Assembly: GCF_018531465.1 (NCBI RefSeq)
Contig: NZ_JAHDTF010000004.1
Coordinates: 186,001-250,000, forward strand
Length of the DNA stretch: 64,000 nt
Direction of reading: 5' to 3'
Origin: Sphaerisporangium fuscum
GTDB taxonomy: Bacteria > Actinomycetota > Actinomycetes > Streptosporangiales > Streptosporangiaceae
The position numbers were made by a program, and so were the translations under genes. The notes beneath the pieces are model-generated. The model was given only the letters and a program-made list of their open reading frames with translations. It had not been told where the DNA came from and did no database searches. This document shows positions 35,112 through 44,385 of the stretch, piece after piece; positions within the stretch are counted from its first letter, which is position 1, and each line of letters begins with the position of its first letter.

Positions 35112-35640
35112 CCGTCAGCATGCGGCTGACCTCGCCCGTCTCGTCGTCCACGAGGTCACGGACGTCCTCGTACCCGAGCCGCCGGAGCAGCGCCAGGGAC
35201 GCCGAGTTGTCCGGATCGACGGTCGCGTGCACGGCGTCGAGCCCCAGCGTCTCCAGGCCGTGCGCCGTGACCGCCTCGGCGACCTCGCCGCCGAGGCCCC
35301 GCCCCCAGGCCTCCGGCACGAGCGCGTAGACGATCTCGTGCCCGTCGACCTGCGCGTTGGGACTCGGCTTGATCTCGGCGTGGCCGACGTACGTCTCGCC
35401 CTCCCACACCGCCCAGATGTCCCAGGTGACGGTGTTGCCCGGAAGGAAGGCGCGCCGGAAGAGCGTCCGGGCGTCAACGTCCGGCATCCCCATCCACCGG
35501 GTCACCGCCTCGTCGCCGAAGAGCCGGACGAAGGCGTCCTCGTCCTGGGGGACGTAGGGCTTGAGCAGCAGGCGGGCGGTGCGCAGAGCAGGGGACACGC
35601 GGGCGAAGCTACACGGGCCCGAATGCCGGGCGCCAATCAT
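35095..35640 (-). CDS. GNAT-family N-acetyltransferase (RimJ/RimL-like)
   Basis: This protein of 181 residues probably acetylates an amino group from acetyl-CoA. LRTARLLLKPYVPQDEDAF is the usual RimJ/RimL start, and the acetyl-CoA loop is PEAWGRGLGGEVAEAV, followed by VDPDNSASLALLRRLGYE. ATG 35640 overlaps the stop of the upstream membrane gene (ATGA) and has GAGGGG in front. This adds 14 residues compared with the alternative GTG at 35598, but explains coupling. The target is unknown. Confidence 0.85.
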   Translation of the reverse strand: MIGARHSGPCSFARVSPALRTARLLLKPYVPQDEDAFVRLFGDEAVTRWMGMPDVDARTLFRRAFLPGNTVTWDIWAVWEGETYVGHAEIKPSPNAQVDGHEIVYALVPEAWGRGLGGEVAEAVTAHGLETLGLDAVHATVDPDNSASLALLRRLGYEDVRDLVDDETGEVSRMLTVSSRR

Positions 35641-36755
35641 TTCCCCTCGGCCGCGTCGCTTCTGGCGGCCACGCGCCAGGCCAGGATCAGGACGACGACC
35701 GCCGCCGCGCCGAGCACGACGTTGCCGGTCAGGTCGAGCGACGGCGGGACGCCGTCCGCCTCCGGGCGGTTCGGGAAGGCCGCCCACACGTACGTCAGGG
35801 CGGCGCCGGCCGCCAGCGCGAAGCGGTGCCGCGCTCCCCAGCCGCGGCGGCGCGACCAGCGGTGGACGATCAGCACGCCGGCCACGACCAGGAGGAACCA
35901 CAGCGCGATCCCGGCCCAGTCGTACCAGTCGGCCGTAACCAGCACCGCGGGCCCCCACCAGGCGCTGGTCACCAGGAGCGCCGCCGCGCCGACGAGGGCC
36001 GGGGACGGTGCGGGGGCGCCCGCCTCGGGGACCGGCCGCGAGGGGAGGCGGAACGCGAGCACCACCAGGCCGAGGATGACGACGGCGGCTTCGATCTCCT
36101 GGGCGGGAGGGGCGACGAAGTGCGCCTCGGCGTAGTTGCCGAGGAACACCACGACCGCGCCGGACGCGAACACGGCCGCGGTCACCGTCAGTCCCAGCCG
36201 CCCCAGCCAGGGGGTGGTCCGCCGGCGGGGGACGAACGTCTCCACGATCGCGATCGGGACGCACATGCTCCACACCACGTGCAGCGCGAGGACCGTCTGG
36301 ACGACCTCGACGCTGGTGCCCAGCGCCGGCACGTACGAGACCCCGTGCAGGTAGTCGTGACCGGCGTAGGAGTCGTTCCACAGCAGTTGGTCGACCGGCC
36401 CCTCCTCGAACAGCGCGTACGCCGCCGCGAGCGGCACCATCGTCGGCCACCCGCGGCCGGCGCGGCGGGCCGCCTCGCGGATGAGGAGCGCCCCGCCGCC
36501 GTACAGCAGCGCGAAGAACGGCAGCGCCGGGAGCAACGTGATCGGGACGTTCCCCAGCAGGAACTCCCCGACCAGCGGGGCGAGGAAGAACAGCCCTGCG
36601 ACGGGCGCGAGGCGGCGCAGGGTCCCGGCGGGCGCGGGCTTCCCGGATGCCGCGTGACCTGGCCTTCCGGGCCGTTCACCGGTCGGCGTCCCCGGCGGGG
36701 CGCCGATGCCGGGAGGGAGAGTCTCGTCGGTGGCGGAGTGGTGACCTTCGCTCAT
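35637..36755 (-). CDS. Integral membrane protein of unknown function
   Basis: This protein of 372 residues has a Pro/Gly-rich cytosolic N-terminus of about 45 residues, then nine or ten hydrophobic segments (for example APVAGLFFLAPLVGEFLLGNV, TVLALHVVWSMCVPIAIVETF, AVVILGLVVLAFRL, AGIALWFLLVVAGVLIV). A short motif EEGPVDQLLWNDSYAGHDYLHG lies between early segments and might be functional. It diverges from the orphan histidine kinase and overlaps the GNAT gene by four bases. The pattern of a membrane gene divergent from a NarL-type kinase repeats the arrangement at 18411-20148. Confidence 0.75.
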   Translation of the reverse strand: MSEGHHSATDETLPPGIGAPPGTPTGERPGRPGHAASGKPAPAGTLRRLAPVAGLFFLAPLVGEFLLGNVPITLLPALPFFALLYGGGALLIREAARRAGRGWPTMVPLAAAYALFEEGPVDQLLWNDSYAGHDYLHGVSYVPALGTSVEVVQTVLALHVVWSMCVPIAIVETFVPRRRTTPWLGRLGLTVTAAVFASGAVVVFLGNYAEAHFVAPPAQEIEAAVVILGLVVLAFRLPSRPVPEAGAPAPSPALVGAAALLVTSAWWGPAVLVTADWYDWAGIALWFLLVVAGVLIVHRWSRRRGWGARHRFALAAGAALTYVWAAFPNRPEADGVPPSLDLTGNVVLGAAAVVVLILAWRVAARSDAAEGK

Positions 36756-36958
36756 GAGCCGAAGCTAGGACGCCAGGATCGTCCTGCGGATCGGCCGACG
36801 GCATGGGCCGCCCCGGCCGAGGTCTCCGCCTCGGCGGGCCGGCCGCGACCAAAGTAGCCCGCGCCGCGTCTTTGGTATCGGCCGCCGTTCGGGCGACGGG
36901 CGCCCGCGCGGGGCGGGCCGTACCCTCGGACGAGGGAGGGCTCCGGTCGTGACCGTCG

Positions 36959-36977
36959 AGGTGGGCCTGGACCACCT
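36959..36977. promoter_or_regulatory. Inverted repeat AGGTGG-N7-CCACCT upstream of the orphan kinase
   Basis: This is a perfect six-base inverted repeat 50 bases before the kinase ATG. It could be the site of a response regulator encoded elsewhere. A direct repeat GTGAC(C/T)GTCGAGG flanks it. Confidence 0.35.
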
Positions 36978-37027
36978 ATTCGTGATCTTCGTGCGTGGAA
37001 GGTTCCGGGCGTGACTGTCGAGGCGCG

Positions 37028-38194
37028 ATGAACGGTTCCGCGACCGTGGCCGAGCGTCCACGGCCCCTCCGCGACCGGCTCGTGGACACCGTCCTGATCC
37101 TCTTCGCGGCGGGCTTCGGACTCGTGCTGGCCAGGATGCGCCTGGACACCATGACTGTGCCGAGATGGCTGTTCGACCTCGACCAGGTCATCGGCGCCCT
37201 GGGGTGCGCGGCGCTGTGGTGGCGGCGCCGCCGGCCGGTCGAGCTGGCCGTGACGATGGTCGCCTTGTCGGCGTTCTTCGAGCTGGTCGCCGGTCCGATG
37301 CTGGTGGCGTTGTTCACGGTCGCCGTGCACCGCCCTCCGCGCACGAGCGCGACCGTCTTCCTGCTGAGCCTGGTCACCGCGGTCGTGTACGTCCTGGCGC
37401 GCCCGGAGCCCGACCTGCCCGGGTCCGTCGTGGCGCTGCTGGCCTTCTCCCTCCAGGGTGCCGTCGTCGGCTGGGGGCTGTTCATCCGCCACCGGCGGCA
37501 GCTCGTACTGTCGCTGCGCGACCGCGCCGCCAGGGCCGAGACCGAGGCGCTGCTCCGCGCCGAGCAGGCCCAGCTCCTCGCCCGGGAGGCACTCGCCCGG
37601 GACATGCACGACGTGCTCGGCCACAGGTTGTCGCTGCTGAGCGTCCACGCCGGAGCCCTGGAGTTCAATCCGGGCGCCACCGCGGAGGACATCGCGCGCG
37701 CCGCGAAGGTGATCAGGGAGAGCGCGCACCTGGCGCTGCAGGACCTGCGGGAGGTGGTCGGCGTCCTGCGCGCGCCCGTGGGAGAGATGCCCCAGCCGAC
37801 CCTGGCCGGGCTCGGGCGGCTGGCCGAGGAGTCCGAGCGTGCCGGGATGAGGGTGGATCTGCGGGTGGAGGTGGCCGGCGACCTCCCCGAGAGCGCCGGC
37901 CGTACCGCCTACCGTGTCGTGCAGGAGGCCCTCACCAACGCCCGCAAGCACGCGCCGGGGGCCGAGGTGCGGGCACGGGTGTCGGGCGCGGCCGGTGAGG
38001 GCCTGACGGCCGAGGTCCGCAACGGGCCTGGACCGAGGGCCGTGACATCCGCTCCGGGTGGGCCGCCTCCGGGGGCGGGACGGGGGCTGGCGGGCTTGGA
38101 GGAGCGCGTCTCCCTCGTGGGCGGGGCCCTGGAGTACGGCCCTACCGAGGAGGGCGGCTGGCAGGTGTCGGCCCACCTTCCCTGGCCCAGGTGA
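37028..38194 (+). CDS. NarL-type sensor histidine kinase without an adjacent response regulator
   Basis: This protein of 388 residues has four to five membrane segments in the first 150 residues, the HisKA_3 His in ALARDMHDVLGHRLSLL, the N-box YRVVQEALTNARKHA and a GAGRGLAGLEERVSLVGG G-box. Domain order and many residues match the kinase at 18985-20148, so they are paralogues. ATG 37028 has GAGG in front; a GTG at 36995 is an in-frame alternative. The next gene encodes a GGDEF-EAL protein, so the cognate regulator must lie elsewhere, or the kinase may share the one at 20136. Confidence 0.88.
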   Translation: MNGSATVAERPRPLRDRLVDTVLILFAAGFGLVLARMRLDTMTVPRWLFDLDQVIGALGCAALWWRRRRPVELAVTMVALSAFFELVAGPMLVALFTVAVHRPPRTSATVFLLSLVTAVVYVLARPEPDLPGSVVALLAFSLQGAVVGWGLFIRHRRQLVLSLRDRAARAETEALLRAEQAQLLAREALARDMHDVLGHRLSLLSVHAGALEFNPGATAEDIARAAKVIRESAHLALQDLREVVGVLRAPVGEMPQPTLAGLGRLAEESERAGMRVDLRVEVAGDLPESAGRTAYRVVQEALTNARKHAPGAEVRARVSGAAGEGLTAEVRNGPGPRAVTSAPGGPPPGAGRGLAGLEERVSLVGGALEYGPTEEGGWQVSAHLPWPR

Positions 38195-38500
38195 CGGGTG
38201 ACCCGCCCCGCGGGTTTCGACCGATTTCGGTCACGGTTCGTGACAAGGGCGGGCCGGCGGTTTCGGTGGTGGTTCCGGAGGCGGGGGAGCTTGGGCGGGG
38301 GTTCCGGGCCGGGGCGTGAGGGGTCGGGCGACGAGGGGCGAAGCGTCCGGAGATCTCACTAGAAGAACATTTTGTCGTGGTTTCCGTCATCCATGATCTG
38401 TCCTCGTCGCGAACAGGAAAAGCGGGGGCCCGGAAATAATCGGTGACGGAACGTGCCCAATCGGTTTCGCGAAGTGGCCCAGAGGTCGTACCCTCCCATA
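38195..38500. other. Gap between the orphan kinase and the GGDEF-EAL gene
   Basis: This 306-base stretch first holds G-rich, CGGTTTCGG-like sequence without a gene, then an 11-residue micro-frame on the minus strand (38359-38394), an AGAGGTC arm (38481-38487) and the TACCCT box (38489-38494) of the next gene. Confidence 0.4.
38359..38394 (-). CDS. Possible 11-residue micro-peptide gene
   Basis: The minus strand encodes MDDGNHDKMFF followed by TAG. GAGGA lies six bases before the ATG, a good ribosome-site spacing, and the codons include AAA and AAC, unusual for this GC-rich background. The surrounding sequence is also locally A/T-richer. It diverges from the GGDEF-EAL gene. No known family is recognised, and chance cannot be excluded for such a short frame. 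Confidence 0.25.
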   Translation of the reverse strand: MDDGNHDKMFF

Positions 38501-38509
38501 GTGACCTCT
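38481..38509. promoter_or_regulatory. Promoter and inverted repeat of the GGDEF-EAL gene
   Basis: The -10 box TACCCT (38489-38494) lies six bases before a GTG that opens a nine-residue leader. The arms AGAGGTC (38481-38487) and GACCTCT (38503-38509) bracket the box and the leader start, forming an operator-like inverted repeat over the promoter. Confidence 0.5.
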
Positions 38510-38530
38510 TGGGGGTTTACTTGCCTATGA
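38501..38530 (+). CDS. Putative nine-residue leader peptide coupled to the GGDEF-EAL gene
   Basis: A GTG directly after the TACCCT box opens the frame MTSWGFTCL. Its TGA overlaps the ATG of the GGDEF-EAL gene (ATGA, 38527-38530), so translation of the leader would feed ribosomes onto the main gene. The frame is short, so conservation is needed to prove it. Confidence 0.4.
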   Translation: MTSWGFTCL

Positions 38531-40593
38531 CGGACCCATCCGACACGCGCGACAAGGCGCCGCGGCGGTTCTCCCCGCTGTGGACCTACCTGACCGGGGT
38601 CGTCGTCTCCGGGTTCGCGGCGCTGCTGGCCGCGGAATTCCAGCTCGGTCTCCACGAACTGGCGACCCTGGCGCGCACGCCGCTGTTCTGGGTGCTCACG
38701 GCGCTCGTCGTGCTGGGCGAGCTGCGGCCGATCGTGGTCTCCACCTCCCGGCTGGCCAGCGGGACGGCCACCTCGGCGCTGTTCACCTTCGCCGTGCTGC
38801 TGTACCACGGGCTGTCCGTCGCCGTGCTGATCCACACTCTCGCGCTGGTCGTCAGCGGCCTGTTCCGCCGCCGTTCCTGGCACCGCACGCTGTTCAACGT
38901 CGCCCAGGTGACCCTGGCCTCGACGGCGTCGGCGGTCGTGCTCGGCGCCTTCGGGCACCATCCCCATCCGGACCAGCCCTGGGTGCCGGAGGGCGGCGAC
39001 ATCGCGGTCGTCGCGCTCGCCGCCGTGGCGTACTTCCTGATGCGCGGCGTGCTGGTGTGCGCGGCGGTGGCCCTGCACGAACGGCGGTCGCTGCTGCGGG
39101 TGCTGCGGGCCACGATCGGCCACCAGAGCCTGGTGTACACCGCCCTGCTCGGCCTCGCCCCGCTGGTCGTCGTCGTGATGAGCCGGTCACCGGCCCTGGT
39201 CCCGCTGTTCGTGGCCCCGCTCGCGGCGATGTACTTCACGGCCTCGCTGTCGATGCGCCGCGACCACCAGGCCATGCACGACGGGCTGACGTCCCTGCCG
39301 AACCGCAAGCTGCTGATCCTCCGCACCGAGGAGGCGCTCGCCGAGGCCCGCGACGACGAGCGGGTCGGCCTGCTCCTGCTCGACCTCGACCGGTTCAAGG
39401 AGGTCAACGACACCCTCGGGCATCCGGTCGGCGACCGGCTGCTGCAGATCGTCGCCCACCGCCTGACGCACAGCGTGCGGCCGGGGGACGTGGTGGCGCG
39501 GCTCGGCGGCGACGAGTTCGCCGTGCTGCTGCCGACCGTCCGGGACGCCGCCGCCGCCCGCGAGGTGGCCGCCCGCCTGCGGGTGGCGCTCACCGAGCCC
39601 GTACGGCTGGAGGGCATGACCTTCGACGTCGACGCCTCGGTCGGGATCGCGCTGTACCCCGACCACGCGCCGGACTTCGAACTGCTCCTCCAGCGTTCGG
39701 ACGTGGCCATGTACTTCGCCAAGGAGGGCCGCACCGGGGTCGAGGTCTACATCGCCGAGAAGGACCGCAACTCTCCCGAGCGGCTGAACCTGCTCGGCGA
39801 CCTGCGCAGGGCGATCGGCGGGGACGATCTCCAGCTGCACTACCAGCCCAAGGTCGAGCTGGCCACGGGCGCGGTGGAGGGCGTGGAGGCGCTGCTGCGC
39901 TGGTGGCACCCCGACCGGGGCCCGGTCTCGCCGGACGATTTCATCCCCCTGGCCGAGCAGTCGTACCTGATGCGGCAGATCACCCAGCACGTGATCGACG
40001 CCGCGCTGGAGCAGGCGGCCCTGTGGTGGCATTCGGGGATCGAGGTGCCGGTCTCGATCAACGTCTCGGCCCGCGACCTGCTCGACTCGGCACTGCCCGA
40101 CCTGCTGGAGGCGGGGCTCGACCGCCTCAGGCTGCCGCCGGGGGCGATCCAGCTGGAGGTCACCGAGCGGATCCTGATGACCGACCAGGCGTACACCGCC
40201 GACTCGGTGCACGCGCTGGTCGAGCTCGGCATCCCCCTCGCGCTGGACGACTTCGGCACCGGCTACTCCTCGCTGGTCCGCCTCCAGCGGCTCCAGGTGC
40301 GCGAGGTCAAGATCGACGGCTCGTTCGTCCAGCGGCTCGGGAAGTCGGTGGACGACGAGCGCATCGTCCGCTCGATCGTCGACCTGGTGCGCTCGCTCGG
40401 CCTGCGCTCGGTGGCCGAGGGCGTGGAGACCGAGGAGGTCGCCCAGCGCCTGCGGGAGATGGGCTGCGACGCGGGCCAGGGATGGCGCTTCGCCGAGCCC
40501 ATGCCCGCCGCCGAGGCGACGGTGTGGCTGCGGGAACGCCTGAACGAGGCGTCGTTCGGCAGGTGCCCGTCGGCCGAGGTGACCACGCTGTGA
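38527..40593 (+). CDS. Membrane GGDEF-EAL protein (cyclic-di-GMP synthase/phosphodiesterase)
   Basis: This protein of 688 residues has a membrane part (residues 20-265, about seven segments of MASE-like type), then a GGDEF domain with intact RLGGDEFAVL and an RPGD inhibitory site five residues before it. An EAL domain follows with VEALLRW, SINVSARD, DDFGTGYSS and KIDGSF intact. Both making and breaking cyclic-di-GMP therefore look possible. ATG 38527 is preceded by TTGGGGG and is coupled to the short leader. It is not in an operon with gatCAB, since a hairpin follows it. Confidence 0.92.
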   Translation: MTDPSDTRDKAPRRFSPLWTYLTGVVVSGFAALLAAEFQLGLHELATLARTPLFWVLTALVVLGELRPIVVSTSRLASGTATSALFTFAVLLYHGLSVAVLIHTLALVVSGLFRRRSWHRTLFNVAQVTLASTASAVVLGAFGHHPHPDQPWVPEGGDIAVVALAAVAYFLMRGVLVCAAVALHERRSLLRVLRATIGHQSLVYTALLGLAPLVVVVMSRSPALVPLFVAPLAAMYFTASLSMRRDHQAMHDGLTSLPNRKLLILRTEEALAEARDDERVGLLLLDLDRFKEVNDTLGHPVGDRLLQIVAHRLTHSVRPGDVVARLGGDEFAVLLPTVRDAAAAREVAARLRVALTEPVRLEGMTFDVDASVGIALYPDHAPDFELLLQRSDVAMYFAKEGRTGVEVYIAEKDRNSPERLNLLGDLRRAIGGDDLQLHYQPKVELATGAVEGVEALLRWWHPDRGPVSPDDFIPLAEQSYLMRQITQHVIDAALEQAALWWHSGIEVPVSINVSARDLLDSALPDLLEAGLDRLRLPPGAIQLEVTERILMTDQAYTADSVHALVELGIPLALDDFGTGYSSLVRLQRLQVREVKIDGSFVQRLGKSVDDERIVRSIVDLVRSLGLRSVAEGVETEEVAQRLREMGCDAGQGWRFAEPMPAAEATVWLRERLNEASFGRCPSAEVTTL

Positions 40594-40609
40594 ACGCCGG
40601 ATGACCGGA

Positions 40610-40638
40610 GCCGGCCGTGCGATGGATCGACGGCCGGC
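40610..40638 (+). terminator. Hairpin after the GGDEF-EAL gene
   Basis: Arms GCCGGCCGT and ACGGCCGGC with an 11-base loop lie 16 bases after the stop. No T-run follows. Confidence 0.55.
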
Positions 40639-40772
40639 ACCACCGCCTCACCGCGCCGGCGGCGGCCGGGTGCGGATCCGGAAACCCCGGCGTGACCCCG
40701 CGGCGGGGCCATGAGCGGTCATGGCCTTGGAGAACGATGGTTAATGGTTCGGCCACGTTCGGTCACGCGCCC

Positions 40773-40778
40773 TAGGAT
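40773..40778 (+). promoter_or_regulatory. -10 box TAGGAT of gatCAB
   Basis: TAGGAT matches the actinomycete housekeeping -10 consensus and would leave a leader of about 35 bases before gatC. A poor -35 (TTCGGC) lies about 19 bases upstream. Confidence 0.45.
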
Positions 40779-40819
40779 GACAATGTCCAATTGCCATCCA
40801 TGAAACGGGTTAACGACTC

Positions 40820-41115
40820 ATGTCCGCCATAACCCGCGACGAGGTCGCTCACCTCGCCCGGCTGTCCCGGCTGGCGCTGGCCGAAGACGAGCTCGACCAC
40901 TACGCCGCGCAGCTCGACGACATCATCGCCGCGGTCGCGCGCGTCGCCGAGGTCGCCACCGACGACATCCCGCCGTCCTCGCACGCCCTGCCGCTCACGA
41001 ACGTCTACCGTCCCGACGAGCCGCGGCCCGGCCTCGCTCCGCACGACGCGCTGGCGGCCGCCCCGGCAGTCGAGGACGACCGGTTCCGCGTCCCGCGCAT
41101 CCTCGGGGAGGAGGC

Positions 41116-41119
<4 letters not shown>
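40820..41119 (+). CDS. gatC: Aspartyl/glutamyl-tRNA amidotransferase subunit C
   Basis: This small stabilising subunit of 99 residues belongs to the GatCAB complex, which converts Glu-tRNA(Gln) and Asp-tRNA(Asn) to the amidated forms. [23 protein letters not shown] and the C-terminal [13 protein letters not shown] are family hallmarks. It overlaps gatA by four bases (ATGA). Confidence 0.95.
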
Positions 41120-42602
<1,483 letters not shown>

Positions 42603-42606
<4 letters not shown>

Positions 42607-44111
42607 CCACCACGCACGATGTGATGCCGTACGACGAGGCGCTGGAGCGCTTCGAGCCGGTGCTCGGCCTGGAGACCCACGTCGAGCTCGGCACGACGTC
42701 CAAGATGTTCTGCGGATGCCCCACCGCCTTCGGCGCCCCGCCGAACACCCACGTCTGCCCGGTCTGCCTGGCCCTGCCCGGCGCGCTGCCGGTGGCCAAC
42801 GACAAGGCGATCGAGTCGACGATCCGCATCGGTCTCGCTCTGAACTGCACGATCGCCGAGTGGTGCAGGTTCGCCCGGAAGAACTACTTCTATCCGGACA
42901 TGCCGAAGAACTACCAGATCAGCCAGTACGACGAGCCGCTGTGCACCAACGGCTACCTCGACGTCGAGGTGGGCGGCGCCACGGTGCGCGTCGAGATCGA
43001 GCGGGTGCACCTGGAGGAGGACACCGGCAAGTCGACCCACGTGGGCGGCGCGACCGGCCGCATCCACGGCGCCGACTACTCCATCGTCGACTACAACCGC
43101 GCCGGGATCCCGCTGGTCGAGATCGTCACCAAGCCCATCACGGGCACCGACCGGCTCGCGCCCGAGGTCGCGAGGGCGTACGTCACCGAGCTGCGCGAGC
43201 TCATGCGCACCCTCGGGGTGTCCGACGTCCGCATGGAGCAGGGCTCGCTGCGCTGCGACGTCAACGTCTCGCTGATGCCGCGCGGGTCGGACGAGTGGGG
43301 CACCCGCACCGAGACCAAGAACGTCAACTCGCTGCGCAGCGTCGAGCGCGCGGTGCGGGGCGAGATCGAGCGGCAGGCGGCGATCCTCGCCGACGGCGGC
43401 AAGATCGTGCAGGAGACCCGCCACTTCCACGAGGACACCGGCGCCACCACCTCGGGCCGGTCCAAGGAGGAGGCGCAGGACTACCGCTACTTCCCCGAGC
43501 CCGACCTTCTGCCGATCGCCCCGAGCCCGGAGTGGATCGAGGAGCTGCGGTCGGAGCTTCCCGAGCTGCCCACCGCCCGCCGCAGGCGGCTGCAGGCCGA
43601 GTGGGGCGTGTCCGACCTCGACATGGCGGCGATGCGCAACGCCGACGCCTTCGAGCTGGTCGAGGCGACGGTCGCCGCGGGCGTGCCCGCCGCCGACGCC
43701 CGCAAGTGGTGGATGGGCGAGCTGGCGCGGCGCGCCAACGAGTCCGGTGTGGCCCTCGCCGACCTTCCGATCACGCCCGCGCAGATCGCCCGGGTGGTCG
43801 AGCTGGTCGCGTCCGGTGCGCTGAACGACAAGCTGGCACGCCAGGTGCTCGAAGGCGTGCTGGCGGGGGAGGGCTCCCCCGACGAGGTCGTCGCGGCCCG
43901 GGGCCTCCAGATCGTCAGCGACGAGGGCGAGCTGGCGTCGATCATCGACCAGGTGCTCGAGGCGAACGCCGACGCGGCCGACAAGGTCCGCTCCGGCAAG
44001 ATCGCCGCCGTCGGCGCCCTGGTCGGCGGCGTGATGAAGGCCAGCCGCGGCAAGGCCGACGCCGCTCGTGCCCGCGAACTGATCCTCGAGAAGCTCGGCG
44101 TCGCCGAGTAG
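42603..44111 (+). CDS. gatB: Aspartyl/glutamyl-tRNA amidotransferase subunit B
   Basis: This kinase/transamidase and tRNA-binding subunit has 502 residues. The cradle domain shows [18 protein letters not shown] and [19 protein letters not shown], with zinc cysteines. The C-terminal helical and YqeY domains ([37 protein letters not shown]) complete a full-length protein. GTG 42603 is fixed by the GTGA overlap. A strong terminator follows. Confidence 0.97.
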
Positions 44112-44121
44112 GTCGTCCCGT

Positions 44122-44175
44122 CCCGCCCGCCTCCCGGAGATCCGCTCGGTCTCCAGGAGGCGGGCGGGTCTTCTT
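44122..44175 (+). terminator. Intrinsic terminator after gatCAB
   Basis: Thirteen-base arms CCCGCCCGCCTCC and GGAGGCGGGCGGG enclose an inner GGAGA/TCTCC stem and are followed by TCTTCTT. It begins ten bases after the gatB stop. Confidence 0.85.
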
Positions 44176-44290
44176 GGGCGACGTCCACCCGGGCGGGGCG
44201 GTCAATGGGCTCAGTGCGGCCCGTTTTGCTCCTTATGCACGATTTCTTTGGTACTTAGTACGGGTTTCAATGTTAAGTCGTCATACGTGG

Positions 44291-44307
44291 GGTGGAATTC
44301 GTCCACC
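44291..44307. promoter_or_regulatory. Inverted repeat GGTGGA-N5-TCCACC upstream of the VanW-type gene
   Basis: This perfect inverted repeat lies in an unusually A/T-rich stretch (44221-44345). A TAGGGT box at 44339-44344 downstream could be the -10 element, leaving a 41-base leader with GGAGGAG. The binding protein is unknown. Confidence 0.4.
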
Positions 44308-44385
44308 GATGTAGAAGAATTTCGGAGGGGCTGTGGTTTAGGGTGATGTGGGGGAAATCGGTACGGAGCGGGAGGAGACGAGGGC

